Of a stretch of DNA of 64,000 nucleotides, positions 31,754-42,998 are shown one piece after another. The position numbers and the translations under genes were made by a program. The notes beneath the pieces were generated by a model, which searched no databases, had not been told where the DNA came from, and saw nothing but the letters and a program-made list of their open reading frames with translations. Source of the stretch: Closterium sp. NIES-65 (Eukaryota; Streptophyta; Zygnematophyceae; Desmidiales; Closteriaceae); contig CANXME010000095.1 in assembly GCA_948144175.1 (NCBI GenBank), positions 124,001 to 188,000 of the forward strand, in the 5' to 3' direction. Positions within the stretch are counted from its first letter, which is position 1. Every line of letters begins with the position of its first letter.

Positions 31754-31883
31754 CGATTGGCCTTCTCGCTTGATCGGAGAAGGTTTCGCGAAACAGTGTC
31801 CTTCGAATAACGCGCTGCCATGCCTCCGACTCGACTCCACAACCCTCGCACTCGGTTGGCAACACATAATTTCAATACATTAC
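31754..31883. other. 130-bp spacer between head-to-head elements B and C
   Basis: The two 5' LTRs face each other across this spacer. No gene or repeat was recognised in it. Confidence 0.5.
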
Positions 31884-32012
31884 TGTCGGAACATTATATA
31901 GCTTATACATTTGTGTAGGCTGTAGTGGGGTATCCCATAGAGGGTACAACCCAATTAGGGTTAGTACTTGTACCTACTTCATTCATAGTTCATTCATTCT
32001 CGTTTCTTCTCA
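31884..32012 (+). repeat. 5' LTR of element C
   Basis: 129 bp, TGTCGGAACA to GTTTCTTCTCA. It is nearly identical to the 3' LTR of element G (59785-59912, minus) and very similar to the LTRs of A. Confidence 0.9.
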
Positions 32013-32029
32013 TGGTATCGAGCAGGTTC
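32013..32029 (+). other. primer-binding site of element C
   Basis: TGGTATCGAGCAGGTTC follows the LTR directly; it is one base from the common initiator-Met site. Confidence 0.8.
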
Positions 32030-32149
32030 CCTCGTGAGAGCTGATCCTAGCGCCCACCAAGTCGATTTTTTTTTTCCTGCCCAGAGCGCGCTCTGCTTAG
32101 GTCCGAGTCGCGCCTCGAGTGCTCTCTCTACCGTCGCGTCCCTCCTAGC

Positions 32150-32960
32150 GGCCTCCCTCGAGCCGCCCTTACTCGGCCCGGCGCCGCCCTAAGCGGCCCG
32201 TCGCCGCCCTTCGTCGGCCCGTCGCCGCCCTAACGGCCCGTCGCCGCCCTTTGTCGGCCCGTCGCCGCCCTTATGGCCCGTCGCCGCCCTTATGGCCCGT
32301 CGCCGCCCTTCGTCGGCCCATCGCCGCCCTTACGCGGCTCGTCGCCGCCCTAAGAGGCCCGTCGCCGCCCTTACGGCCCGTCGCCGCCCTTCGTCGGCCC
32401 GTCGCCGCCCTTACGCGGCTCGTCGCCGCCCTAAGAGGCCCGTCGCAGCCCTACTCGGCCCGTCGCCGCCCTACATGGCCCATCGCCGCCCTACGAGGCC
32501 CGACGCTGCCCTCACTCGGCCCGTTGCTGCCCGACGCGGCCCGTCGCCACCCTTACGCGGCCAGTCGCCGCTCTTACGCGGCCTGTCGCCGCCCCTTTTC
32601 GGCCCGTTGCCGCCCTCACCAGCTCGGCGCCGCCCTTCGCCGCCCTTCGGCTCCGCCAACCGTGTGTTACCCTACACCGCCCCGGCGCCTCCTCCTCCTA
32701 TCCCAAAGCCGCCCCACCTACACTCGGGCCATCGTCACGGAGGCAGGAGCCGCCGCAGTCGGGCCGTCGAGCCGCCGAACCGCCCAGCAGCCGAGCCGCC
32801 GAGCCGCCCAGCCGCCGAGCCGACCAGCAGCCGAGCCGCCCAGCAGCCGAGCCGCCGAGCCGCCGAGCCATCGTGCAGCCGAGCCGCCGAGCCGTCGTGC
32901 AGCCGAGCCGCCGAGCCAACGAGCCGCCCAGCCGCCGAGCCGCCCTATCGCCGAGCCGCC
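32150..32960 (+). repeat. GC-rich tandem repeats in the leader of element C
   Basis: From 32150 to 32640 the unit is GGCCCGTCGCCGCCCTTA, with small insertions. From 32765 to 32960 a shorter unit GCCGAGCCGCC takes over. The gag ATG follows at 33045. Confidence 0.9.
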
Positions 32961-33044
32961 CGAGCAGCCCCGTCCGGTGAGCACAACGCCGCTGTCACTG
33001 CACTGCCCCTTCCCTACTGTTTGCACTGCTAGGCTACTGTTGTC

Positions 33045-34440
33045 ATGGCTACCCCTAGTGTCCTCGCTTTTGACGCTGAGGGTCGAGCCATTGACTTTGA
33101 CGTTTGGGTAGAGGCAGCTGTTCTTACAGTGCGATAGGGCAGACGGTCTCTCTCTCTTTGACCTCACCTCTGGCGCCTCTCCTGCCCCTGCTGTTAATGC
33201 TGACGCCACTGTTCGCTCCCAGTGGGCCACGCGCGACGCTGCTGCACGTCTTGCTGTGCGTCGCCACCTCCCTACCTCCGAGCGTGCGCACTTTAGTCAG
33301 TACAAGAGTGCTCAGACCCTGTACGACGCTGTAGTTGCACGCTACTCCTCCCCTGCCACTGCTGCACTGAGCCGTCTCATGCTACCGTACCTCTTCCCTG
33401 ATCTTGCTGCCTTTCCCACAGTCGCTGACCTCATTACGCACCTCCGCACTAGTGACACTCGCTACCGCGCTGCGCTTCCTGCTGACTTCTGCGCCAAGAA
33501 CCCCCCCCCCCCCCCATGTACATCGCTCTCTACTACATAGTCACTCGCCTCCCTGACTCCCTTCGCGTAGTCAGGGACCACTTCCTTTCAGTCTGTCCCA
33601 CCACTCTCACTGTTGACCTCCTCGAGAAGGCCCTCCTAGTGGTGGAGAAGAGCATAGTCGCTGTAGGGGCCTCTCGTGGTGACCCGCGCACACCCATCTT
33701 TGAGGGGTGATCCCCCTCCCCCCTTCTGCCCTCTGTTGCCGCTGCTGCTGCGGCCGACCTCCTTGGTCTTGAGTCGGTCGGTGCGGCGTCTGCCCCTAGC
33801 GGGAGACGCCGCTCTGGCAAGGGCAAGGGGGGCAGGGGCGCTGGAGGAGCGAGCGGGGGCGGTGGAGGTGGAGGTGGAGGCGGCGGGGGGAGTGGGGGTG
33901 GCGGTGGGAGTGGAGGTGGGGGTGGAGGTGTCGGTGGCGGCTATGGAGGCGGAGGCGGCGGTGGCGGTGGGAGCGGAGGTGGCGGAGGTGGCGGCGGTGG
34001 AGGAGGCGGCGGAGGCGGCGGTGGCGGCGGAGGCGGCGGAGGCGGCGGAGGTGGCGGTGGAGCTGGTCACGGGTCTACACAGAGGAGTGGCTCCAGTGGT
34101 GGTCCACGCCAGCAGCAGCAGCGCAGTCGTGAGACCCTGTCCCCTCAGCAGCTCCGTGAGTGGTACACTGCACGCCAGCGGGGTGGGGGTTTTGGTCCGT
34201 GCACCTACGTCCTGCGCACCGGCGACCATGCGGGTGAGCAGTGTGGGGGTGCGCACCCCACCCAGCGCTGCTTTGGCCGTCTGACGGACGCGTGGCGTCA
34301 CCAGTTCCCTGAGGCTACAGAGATCCCTCGCTGGGGCAAGCTGTGTAGGGCGGGAGTTGCCATCTATGATCTTGATTTTGATGCTATTCTCTCTGCCATG
34401 TATGCTGTGACTATTAGTGATGAGGGTGACTGTTACCGGT
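33045..34440 (+). pseudogene. Gag of element C
   Basis: The ATG at 33045 opens the conserved N-terminus FDAEGRAIDFDVW; a frameshift follows near 33115. The middle part (QWATRDAAARLAVRRHLP to LITHLRTSDTRYRAAL) runs to a tract of 15 C (33501-33515), after which the frame changes again. VTRLPDSLRVVRDHFL to DPRTPIFEG follows, then a TGA at 33708-33710 where relatives have Cys. The glycine-rich tract (33830-34065), the LSPQQLREWY motif and the Cys/His region CGGAHPTQRC are present in the same frame after the stop. Confidence 0.85.
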
Positions 34441-35980
34441 GTTTCCCGCCCGATCTGGGCATTGAGACTACTGCTCTAGGTGCTTGTGACGCTGCTGCTC
34501 CAGGTGCTAGTGCGTCTGCGTCGTCGTGTACTGGTGAGTCTGCGCTCTCACTGCGTCGGCTTCGGCCTCCCTCACCTTCACCCTTGACTCTGGGGCTTCT
34601 TGCTCCTTCTTTCGGGACCGCACCACACTCACGCCGCTTAGTCGGCCGGTAGCGGTGTCTGTGGCTGACCCCTCCGGGGGTCCTGTCCTGTCTCACTTCT
34701 CCACAGTCCTCTCGTGTCCGGTGGCTCCCTCTGGCACCCTGTCTGGTCTCTACCTCCCCTCGTTCTCTACGAACTTGGTTAGTGGTGCTGACCTACAGGA
34801 TGGGGGAGTACACCAGTTCACTCCTGCGCGTCAGCGGGTGACGCACTGCACAGAGGCTAGCACACGCCGACACTTGGCTACGTTTACACGTCAGCCGGGG
34901 TCGAGCCTGTACACCCTGACCACCGCGTCTCCTCCAAGAGCTGAGTCTGGTAGGGTAGCTGCGTCAGGTCAGGTGTTTGCTGCAGCGTCCAGGTCTGGTT
35001 CCGAGTCTGCCCCCTGTTCGTGTCGTCTCCTGTCTCACGAGACTCTCCTCTGGCACCACCGCCTTGGTCACCCCTCTCTGCTTCGTCTCAGAGGCATGGC
35101 CTCCCGTCTTCTTGTTTCTGGTCTCCCCCGGTCCCTCCCTCCCCTTCCTTAGGGGCGTGGCCCTACCCGTGTCCTCTGTGTTGAGGGCCGCCAGCGAGCT
35201 GCCCCTCACTCCTCCCAGTTTCCTCCGACAGAGGCCCCGCTGCAGACGCTTCACATGGACGTGTGGGGCCCAGCCCGCGTCCGTGGACAGGGTCACGAGC
35301 GCTACTTCCTGCTCGTTGTTGACGACTACTCGCGTTACACCGCGGTCTTCCCCTTGCGCATCAAGGGTGATGTCACTGGATTCGCGCAGCTCGTCTCCAG
35401 CTCAGGCTGAGCTTTGGCTCGGACTTTCCTGTTCTGCGTCTGCACTCGGATAGAGGCGGAGAGTTTCCTCTGGCCTTCTGAGAGCCTACTGTCGCGCACG
35501 AGGCATCTGTCAGACCTTCACGCTTCCGGACTCTCCGCAGCAAAATGGGATCGCTAAGCGCCGCATTGGCATGGTCATGGACGTCGCTCGTACGTCTATG
35601 ATGCATGTGGCTGCCCCCCATTTTCTGTGGCCGTTTGTGGTGAGGTACGCGGCGCATTAGATCAACCTTCACCCGAGGGTCTCCAGGCCGGAGACCTCCC
35701 CAGCCTTGCTGTGGACGGGGAAGGTTGGCGATGCGTCGGCGTTCCGGGTCTGGGGATCTTGGGCGTTTGTCCGCGACTTGTCTGCGGACAAGCTGTCCCC
35801 TCGTGCTGCTCCTTGCGTCTTCCTGGGGTTCCCCCTTGACGCGCCTGGGTGGCAGTTTTACCACCCCGCCTCTCGCCGTGATCTGTCCTCCCAGGACGTC
35901 ACGTTTGACGAGTCGGTCCCCTACTACCGCCTCTTCCCCTACCGCACTCCGTCCCTCCCCTCCCCCCCGCTCTTCCTTGT
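34441..35980 (+). pseudogene. protease and integrase of element C
   Basis: The protease motif TLDSGASCSFFRD is intact but lies after a frameshift near 34550. LWHHRLGHPS, CVEGRQRAAP, LHMDVWGPARVRGQGH and VVDDYSRYTAVF are seen, with a TAG at 35150-35152 in between. About 35 bases are missing after GDVT (near 35380), which removes part of the core and shifts the frame. The catalytic glutamate motif reads NGIAKRR instead of NGIAERR, so the third acidic residue is lost. The C-terminal part is open again from 35706. Confidence 0.8.
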
Positions 35981-37340
35981 ACCAGGTCCCCCCCCGGTAG
36001 AACCCCTCCCTCCTCAGGGTCCTGCCTCTTCAAGTGTGTCCCAGGTAGACGCAGTCGAGCCTGTCGAGGTTACTGGTGACTCTGGTGCTGCTGAGGGTGC
36101 TGAGCCTGGGGGTGCTGAGACTGGGGGTGCTGAGCCTGGGAGTGCTGAGCCTGGGGGTGCTGTGCCTGGGGGTGCTAAGCCTGCGAGTGCTGAGCCTAGG
36201 GGTGCTGTGCCTGGGGGTGCTGAGCCTGGGGGTGCTGAGCCTGGGGGTGCTGCGTCTGGGGGTGCTGAGCCTGGGGGTGCTGAGCCTGGGGGTGCTGTGC
36301 TTGGGGGTGCTGCGCCTGGGGGTGCTTTGCCTGGGAGTGCTACACCTGGGGGTGCTGAGATTGGGGGTGCTGAGCTTGGAGGTGCTACGCCTGGAGGTTC
36401 TCCGGGTGCTTCGTCTCTGCGGGAACCACTCTCTCCACAGGAGCTGCGCGAGTGGTTTGCCCGGCGCTGGAGCCCTGCTGCTGGAGCTGTAGTTTCTTCG
36501 GCTTCTGAGGGTGTTGTTGCCTCGGGTCCCGGAGGTGCTCGTACTGGGAGTACTGGAGCTGCTGTGCCTGCGAATTCGACTGGAGCTGGTGCTGCTGAGG
36601 GTGTTGGCGTTGAGACTACTGCTGGCGGTCCTGCTGGGGGTACTACTGGTGCTGCTGGGGATTCTGGAGCTGCTAGAGGTGCTGCTGGAGCGGGTGCTCC
36701 TGCTGGGGGTACTGGTGCTGTCCCTGCTATGTCCGGAGTCGCCGCGCGGCCTCGACCGTACTTCGTTCCACTCCTGCAGCAGGTTCTTGGTCTTCCGCCT
36801 TCTACTGGTCCTCCTCCTTCTTTAGAGTGTCCACAGCCTTTCCCCTCACAGTTACCGTTGCAGCCTACCTCCCCTTTGCCTGCTCCTTCTCCCTACACTG
36901 GTCCTACTGGAGGTCTTGCTGAGCGTCGTGAGCCTGCGTCTCGCCCTGCGTCGCCTGTCCATGCTGCTCGCACTAGTGGTTGTGGTTCGCGTCAGCGTCC
37001 TCCTCCTGTTCCTGGCACGCACAGGATGTCTCTGCGTCCGTCCACTGCTCCTCTGCGTGCCCCTTTGCCTTCTCCTCCTGAGTCCTCTCTTCCTTCTCTT
37101 GCCGTCCCGGAGTCGGACTCTCTTCGTGCTGCCAGTCCTACTGTCACGCGTCTCCTTGCTACTGTCGTCACTGACCCTTCTTTCGAGTCCACTGCTGCGT
37201 CTGCCCTAGTTGCTGAGCTCGTCGACTTTGCTGCTTGCTCTCGCCTAGACTACTCTTCTAGTCTTGTCGCTGAGTCTGAGTCTGTCTGTCCTCCATCCGT
37301 CGGGGGTGAGTGTGCCCTTGGCACGGACGTTCTTGAGGAC
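35981..37340 (+). pseudogene. integrase-RT linker of element C
   Basis: A long open stretch without stop. It holds about 20 GAEPG-type 15-bp repeats (36100-36400), [13 protein letters not shown], an Ala/Gly/Thr tract, then [17 protein letters not shown], a Pro/Ser-rich part and the RT lead-in (ECALGTDVLEDRQEEFQ). It forms part of the 651-codon open frame 35706-37661, the second longest of element C-type pol in this window. Confidence 0.8.
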
Positions 37341-38983
37341 AGGCAGGAGGAGTTCCAGTGTCTAGCAGCTGCTTCACCTCATCTCGTGTCCGTACTGCTT
37401 ACCCCTGAGGCAGACCCGGATGCACTTGACATCCCGACTCCGCGCTCTTACGCGGAGGCGATAGAGGGTCCCTACTCCTCCCAGTGGCAGGCAGCTATGG
37501 ATGCAAAGATGGCTTCCTGGAAGTCCACAGGCACCTACGTTGACGAGATTCCCCCGCCTGGGGCGAACATCGTCAGTGGCATGTGGATTTTCAGGGTGAA
37601 GCAGCCGCCGGGTTCTCCGCCTGTCTTCAAGGCGCGTTACGTGGCTCGTGGCTTCAGTTAGCGGCAGAGAGTTGACTACTTTCATACCTTCTCTCCCACC
37701 CCGAAGATGACTACTCTTCGGGTGCTGCTGCACATAGCCGCTCAGCGCGACTACGAGCTTCACTCTCTTGACTTCAGCATGGCTTTCTTGCAAGGCAGCC
37801 TGGACGAGGAGATCTGGCTGCGCCGCCCACCTGGCTTCACTGGGACTTTTCCTCCTGGCACCCAGTGGAGCCTCCGGCGGCCAGTCTACGGTCTCCGCCA
37901 GGCGCCCCGTGAATGGCACGACACACTGAGGACTACACTTGCGGCTCTTGGGTTTGCTCCTTCTACTGCCGACCCGTCGTTGTTTCTGCGCACCGACACT
38001 TCTCTGCCGCCGTTCTACATCCTCGTGTACGTCGACGACTTGGTCTTTGCCACAGCTGACACTGCTAGACTCACCCACGTGAAGTCCGAGCTGCAGAAGA
38101 GACACACGTGCACTGACCTGGGTGAACTGCGCAGCTACCTTGGCTTGCAGATCACTCGGGACAGAGCACGCCGCACCATTACCCTGACTCAGTCACACAT
38201 GGTGCAGCAGGTCCTTCAGCGCTTCGGCTTCACGTACTCCTCGCCTCAGGCCACTCCTCTGCCTACTCGCCACTCGCTCTCAGCTCTGCCTTCGAACGAG
38301 TCCGTAGAGTCGAGTGGCCCGTACCCAGAGCTTGTTGGCTGCCTCATGTACCTGATGACCTGTACTCGACCTGACCTTGCATACCCTCTTAGCATTCTTG
38401 CACGCTATGTTGCTCCTGAGAGACACAGACCGGAGCACATGGCCGCAGCGAAGAGGGTGTTGCGCTACTTGTGCAGTACGTCGGGCATGGGGCTTGTGCT
38501 TGGAGGGCGGAGTCCAGTGGTCCTCACTGGGCACGCAGACGCTTCTTGGGCTGACGACCAGGCTACGCAGCGGTCGTCACAAGGTTACACCTTCAGCCTT
38601 GGTTCCGGCTCTGTTTCGTGGCAGGCTACCCGCTCGTCTTCTGTTCTCGGCTCGAGTTGTGAGGCTGACATCTTCGCTAGCTCACCTACCTGCTTACTGA
38701 CCTTGGCGAGGTGCCTCGTTCTCCTCTAGTGCTGTACGTAGACGACAAGGCCATGCTGGCCTTGTGTTGAGAGCAGAGACTGGAGCACAGAACGAAGCAC
38801 ATTGCTCTTCGCTACTTCCTTGCTCGTGAGCTGCAATAGCGTGGTCAGTTGCATCTTGCGTACGTGGCCTCTAAGGCCAACACTGCTGATATCTTCACGA
38901 AGGCACTTGCGCCTTGTGATCATCAGCGCTTGTGTACTCAGCTTGGTCTTGTGCCTGTCTTGCCTCACTTTCTCACCTCTTGA
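37341..38983 (+). pseudogene. reverse transcriptase and RNase H of element C
   Basis: The RT runs from EAIEGPYSSQWQAAMDAKM through ARGFS, where a TAG (37659-37661) replaces Gln, to FSMAFLQGSLDEEIWL and ILVYVDDLVFAT. The frame stays open into RNase H (LTGHADASWADDQATQR, SSCEADIF), where about 30 bases are missing near 38672. Later parts are in another frame with stops, including a TGA near 38768 and a CAG-to-TAG at 38837-38839. The final stop after LTS is TGA at 38981-38983. Confidence 0.85.
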
Positions 38984-39196
38984 CCTTGCTTGTACTGTTA
39001 CATATATATATTTATAAACCTGCTCTTGCTTGTCTAGCCTTCTATATACATATGTACACTTGCATGTGAACTGGCCTTGTGGCCTTGAACTTGTGCTCGG
39101 AATGTGTGGTGACTTTGTGATCCACCCTGAGCTTGTTTTGCTTTGCTTGACTGGTCTTGTGACCCCTTGTTCTCCCCCACTTTGCCTATGGGGGTG

Positions 39197-39315
39197 TGTC
39201 AAATTATAATATTTTGTAGGCTGTAGTGGGGTAGCCTATATGGGGTACACAATTCTAGGGTTGCATACTTGTATCACTTTCATTCCTTAGTCAATCATTC
39301 CCGTTTCCTTTCACA
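39197..39315 (+). repeat. 3' LTR of element C (B-like family)
   Basis: 119 bp, TGTCAAATTAT to GTTTCCTTTCACA, preceded by the polypurine tract GGGGGTG. It shares the core TGTAGGCTGTAGTGGGGTA but otherwise differs strongly from the 5' LTR of the same element. Confidence 0.85.
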
Positions 39316-39675
39316 GAGCACGTGGAAGGTCGAGAGTCATCCGAAGGTCAACAGTCAAAGACAGTCAACGGTCGTGACCCTTGACTGCCCAGTAATCGCA
39401 CAAGGCAGTTACGAATTGCAACGTGGTAACTGTCTAGAATGGCAATAGTCGTGGTTACTTTACAATGCAATTCAGTTAATAAGGGAATGTACCCCTTAGA
39501 GTACATGGCTAGCTAGGATTGCAATTTATATTCTTGTATTCCTCTCTTATAATGATCTTGTTCTTTCAAAGCTTTTTCAACAAGGTCATCACAGAGACTT
39601 CACAACTCTCTTATATACTTAGCAGCTTTATCATATCCACTGCGATCCTTTAGTTGTAACATAATGGTATGAGAT
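39316..39675 (+). other. probable 5' LTR and PBS region of element F
   Basis: TGGTATGAGATA at 39665-39676, just before the gag ATG, resembles a degenerate initiator-Met primer site. The preceding ATTTGTATTC-like, AT-rich stretch ending GTTGTAACA (39661) would then be the LTR. Its start could not be fixed because the matching 3' LTR is outside the window. Confidence 0.45.
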
Positions 39676-40680
39676 ATGGCTCCAGAAGGAAAAGCCACTC
39701 AGGATTCTCCGGGCCCACCACCAGCAACGCCCACTTCACCATCATCGGTGACCTCTGTCAGCACCGCTCTCGTTGAGCAGCTGGTCGCGCGCATCAACGC
39801 TCTTGAGAGCCATCAAGCGATGAGCGCTGATGGCTCAAGTTATGCACGTGGAGTTGCTGGACTTCCTCTCCCTGGAGAAGACCGTCGTGTGAACTCCGAG
39901 AGATCCTTCACGTTTGACAACCATCAAGCTTCAGCTCCTGCACAAGACAGTCAACAACGCACACACTCAGACACGATTGCAACAATACAGACAAAATTAG
40001 TTCTGACCTCGAAGCTGAAAACATCGGTTCCTTTCGACGGAAAGGAATTCTACACTTGGAGCTTCGAGTTTGAGCTCCTCACGACAACTGCGCAAATCTG
40101 GATGTACTATGACGGAAGCTTGCCGTTTCCAATGGAAGGCACCATTCAAGAGAAGAACCAGTATTACCACGAATCTGTTCTCGCGTACACCACTCTGCTT
40201 TGAAATCTCTCCCCCTCCGAGTAGCTTGGCATTTTCTCCTACAAGTCAGAGTGGGCGCCTGCGCAACTCATACATAGCAACAGATCCCGTTACAATGAGT
40301 CGCCTGCTCAGCCAGCTTACATTGGTCAAAATGCAACAAGGGGAGAAAGCGGGACCATATATCAACAGGTGCCGCAATCTGCGCGACCACATCAAGAAGT
40401 GCGGCGGATCCGTCCCAGGCGATATGTTCGTCTCGATGGTCCTCTCCGGCCTCGGACCCGACAGGCGTCAATGCCAATCCCTGCTCCACGCTAGAGCAAG
40501 CGTCTCCAAGTCGGCCATGTGTGCCACGCTTCTCTCCAAGCAAAAGGAGATCAACCTGTTCAACGAGGGAGAAATTAGTCTTCTATGCCGGAACAACTGA
40601 AGGGGAGCAGCACGGCAAGAAAGGAACTTTCTGCAAATACTGCAAGAAGCCCGGACACACAATCGATTGATGCTACAAGC
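39676..40680 (+). pseudogene. Gag of element F with CCHC zinc knuckle
   Basis: The ATG at 39676 overlaps the end of the primer site. The first 175 codons include KLKTSVPFDGKEFYTW, typical of the copia Gag N-terminus. A frameshift lies near 40200; the second segment includes NSYIATDPVTMSRLLSQL, MQQGEKAGPYINRCRNL and MFVSMVLSGLG. A CX2CX4HX4C zinc knuckle (CKYCKKPGHTID then Cys) lies at 40632-40673, with a TGA at 40668-40670 just before the last Cys. Confidence 0.8.
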
Positions 40681-42146
40681 GAAAGGGCGGTGACAAAAGA
40701 CGCAATAATCCTGCCAGACAACAGGCCTCGGCACCCTCGGCTTCTCCTGCCACAATCTCGACCGTGTCGCCACCTTCGGTAGCAAGCTCTTCTCAAACTC
40801 CTGCACGCATCTCCAACAAAGACAAGGGCAAGGGAACGATCATGAGTTGCATGGCACGGCACCGCAGAGGCATTCGATACTATGACAACATCTCATACCC
40901 GCCTATCGCGCCCATCAACCCCATTGCACCTAGTCCAGAAAGTGATCCCACCATCCACGATTGGATGGACTGCCCAACCAACAGCCCACCGAACTTTGAG
41001 CTGCCTCCGCCGACACCAAAATCCCCTCCCAGCATTTCGGCGAACAGATACTTCGCTCTCTCGCCGTACACCGGTGACTTTGACCGCGTCATTACACCCA
41101 AAATCGCCAACATCGCGCGTCAGAGCCGCGAGAGCATCAGCACCTGGTACCTAGACAGCTGCCGCGGGCAACAGATGGTGGGATCACCAACGTTCATCAA
41201 CAACTCCAAACGCATGCGACGACCATGCTAAATCACTGTTGCGAACAACAGCACACTTAAGGCATACGACATCGGTGAAGTTTACCTTGAAGCTGATGAC
41301 ACAAAGTTCACCATTCTTATCGGTGATGTTCTTGTCACCCCAAATCTACGGTACAACCTGCTCTCCTCGGCACAACTCATGCGGTGTGGAGTAGACATCC
41401 GCAGCAACTGTCAGGACAATGCCTTCGAGCTCTTCTACAACAATTCTTACATTAGCAAGGCGATTGACGATGACGGAGTGTTCGTACTGCAGTTTTCGGC
41501 TCAAGGCACCACTGGAGATTCCCACGGCACCCTGATGCTGAAAACAACTCCTTCGAAGCCGCCAACATGGCTGCATCCCACCGAAATGGACCTCGAGCGA
41601 CCAGCTTCTGACGGTCTTCTTCGGCTTCGCACCGTTCCAACTACCTCGACCTCCAACCCCGCTGAGATCGGACATGCATCAATGGAAGCAGAAAGCGGAA
41701 TGTCAGCACCTGCGGAACCAATCACCGAAGAAAGCGAAAAGGGGGAAACAGAATTAGGCAGTCTCGGCCCAGCAGTCGGCCCATTGGGGGAAATTTTAAC
41801 GCCAGAAGAAGCAGATGCAAAAGGACGGGGCACTATCTCGGCATCCGAAGGCGCCGCCACTACTCCAACAGAGGCTGGCGCTGCCACCGGAGGCGGCTGG
41901 GGAGACAGAGGCGGCTAGGGAACTTCAACAAGCGAAGTAGGATGGGGGCCAACTGCCCCTACCTATCCCGAAGCTCTGGAACTCTCTCATGCAGATACCG
42001 CGGCGATCGATTCGTACTGGGCAACGCGTGGAACAAGCTGGGGCGGACCTCCTCTCCCGGATCAGTACGCTCCTGACACACCAGAACCAATGCAAGAAGA
42101 GTCAGAGGAAGAGGTAACTTATGAATTCTTCGAGGGAGCAGCAGAA
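40681..42146 (+). pseudogene. protease and pre-integrase region of element F (part 1)
   Basis: After a Pro/Ser-rich spacer, the protease signature is STWYLDSC followed by RGQQMVG, a decayed form of WYLDSGCSxHMTG with the active-site glycine lost. A TAA at 41229-41231 interrupts. VTPNLRYNLLSSAQLMRCG follows, the end of the protease domain. An acidic, Gly/Glu/Thr-rich stretch (41640-41910) has no counterpart I know and ends with a TAG at 41916-41918. The piece stops at the TTACC duplication where element D is inserted. Confidence 0.75.
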
Positions 42147-42151
42147 TTACC

Positions 42152-42283
42152 TGTCAGAATTATGCATATATGCTCTAGGCTGTAGTGGGGCAATCCTTAT
42201 GGGGTACAACCCAAATTAGGTTTTGCCTATACAAACCTTGTATTGCTCTCTTTCTAGCCATTCTTTCCTTCACATTTCTGACA
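42152..42283 (+). repeat. 5' LTR of element D
   Basis: 132 bp, TGTCAGAATTATG to ACATTTCTGACA, followed by TGGTTTCAGAGCAGG, a primer site one base from the common initiator-Met form. Confidence 0.95.
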
Positions 42284-42300
42284 TGGTTTCAGAGCAGGTT
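42284..42300 (+). other. primer-binding site of element D
   Basis: TGGTTTCAGAGCAGGTT directly follows the 5' LTR. Confidence 0.8.
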
Positions 42301-42399
42301 CCCTGATGGGAACGTTTATTTTAGGGCCCACCGCTATAACGTTTTTTTTTTCTTGCCCTGCCCGAAGCGCGCCTCGCGCCCGCCTCACCTGCACCGTCG

Positions 42400-42830
42400 C
42401 GCGCCCTGCCCTAGTGCCGCCCGTCGCGGCCCTGACCTAGCCTCCCGCCGCGGCCCTGCCCTGTCGCCGCTCCGTCGCGGCCCTGTCCTTGCCGCCTCGT
42501 CGCGGCCCTGCCCTGCCGCCACCCGCGGCCCTGCCTTGCCGCCCGTCGCGGCCTGACCTAGCCGCCTGTCGCGGCCCTGTCTTGCCGCCCCTCGTCGCGG
42601 CCCTGACCTCGCCGCCCGTCGCGGCCTCTGTCCTGCCGCCACCCGTCGCGGCCCTGCCCTCAGCCGCTCATCGCGGCCCTGCTCTACCGCCGCCCAGTCG
42701 TGGCCCTGCCCTGCTGCCGCCCTATCGCGGCCCTGCTCTGCCGCCGCCCCGTCGCAGCCCTGCCTTACAGCCGCCCCTGTCGCGGCCTTGACCTAACCGC
42801 CAGCTGCGGCCCTGCCCTGCACCCACCCCT
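42400..42830 (+). repeat. GC-rich tandem repeat in the leader of element D
   Basis: Imperfect units of the type CCGTCGCGGCCCTGCC recur between the PBS and the gag ATG at 42999. Confidence 0.85.
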
Positions 42831-42998
42831 GGTAAGCACCCGCGCCGCGCAGCTGAGCCGCGCCACCCAGCCGAGCCGCGCCGCCCAGCCGAGCCGCGCC
42901 GCCCTACCGAGCCATGCCGCCCTACTGAGTTGCACTGCCTTGCCCTTGCTGCTACTGCTGCTTCTGCTACTTCTACTACTACTGCTGCTACTGTAGCC

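Larger units (their letters stand above)
31884..39315 (+). mobile_element. Ty1/copia element C with mismatched LTRs
   Basis: Complete in order: LTR, PBS, leader repeats, gag, protease, integrase, linker, RT, RNase H, LTR. The 5' LTR (31884-32012) belongs to the family of A and G, but the 3' LTR (39197-39315) resembles that of B. The flanking five bases also differ (ATTAC before, GAGCA after), so this is probably a recombinant of two elements. Gag-pol has several stops, frameshifts and small deletions. Confidence 0.85.
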
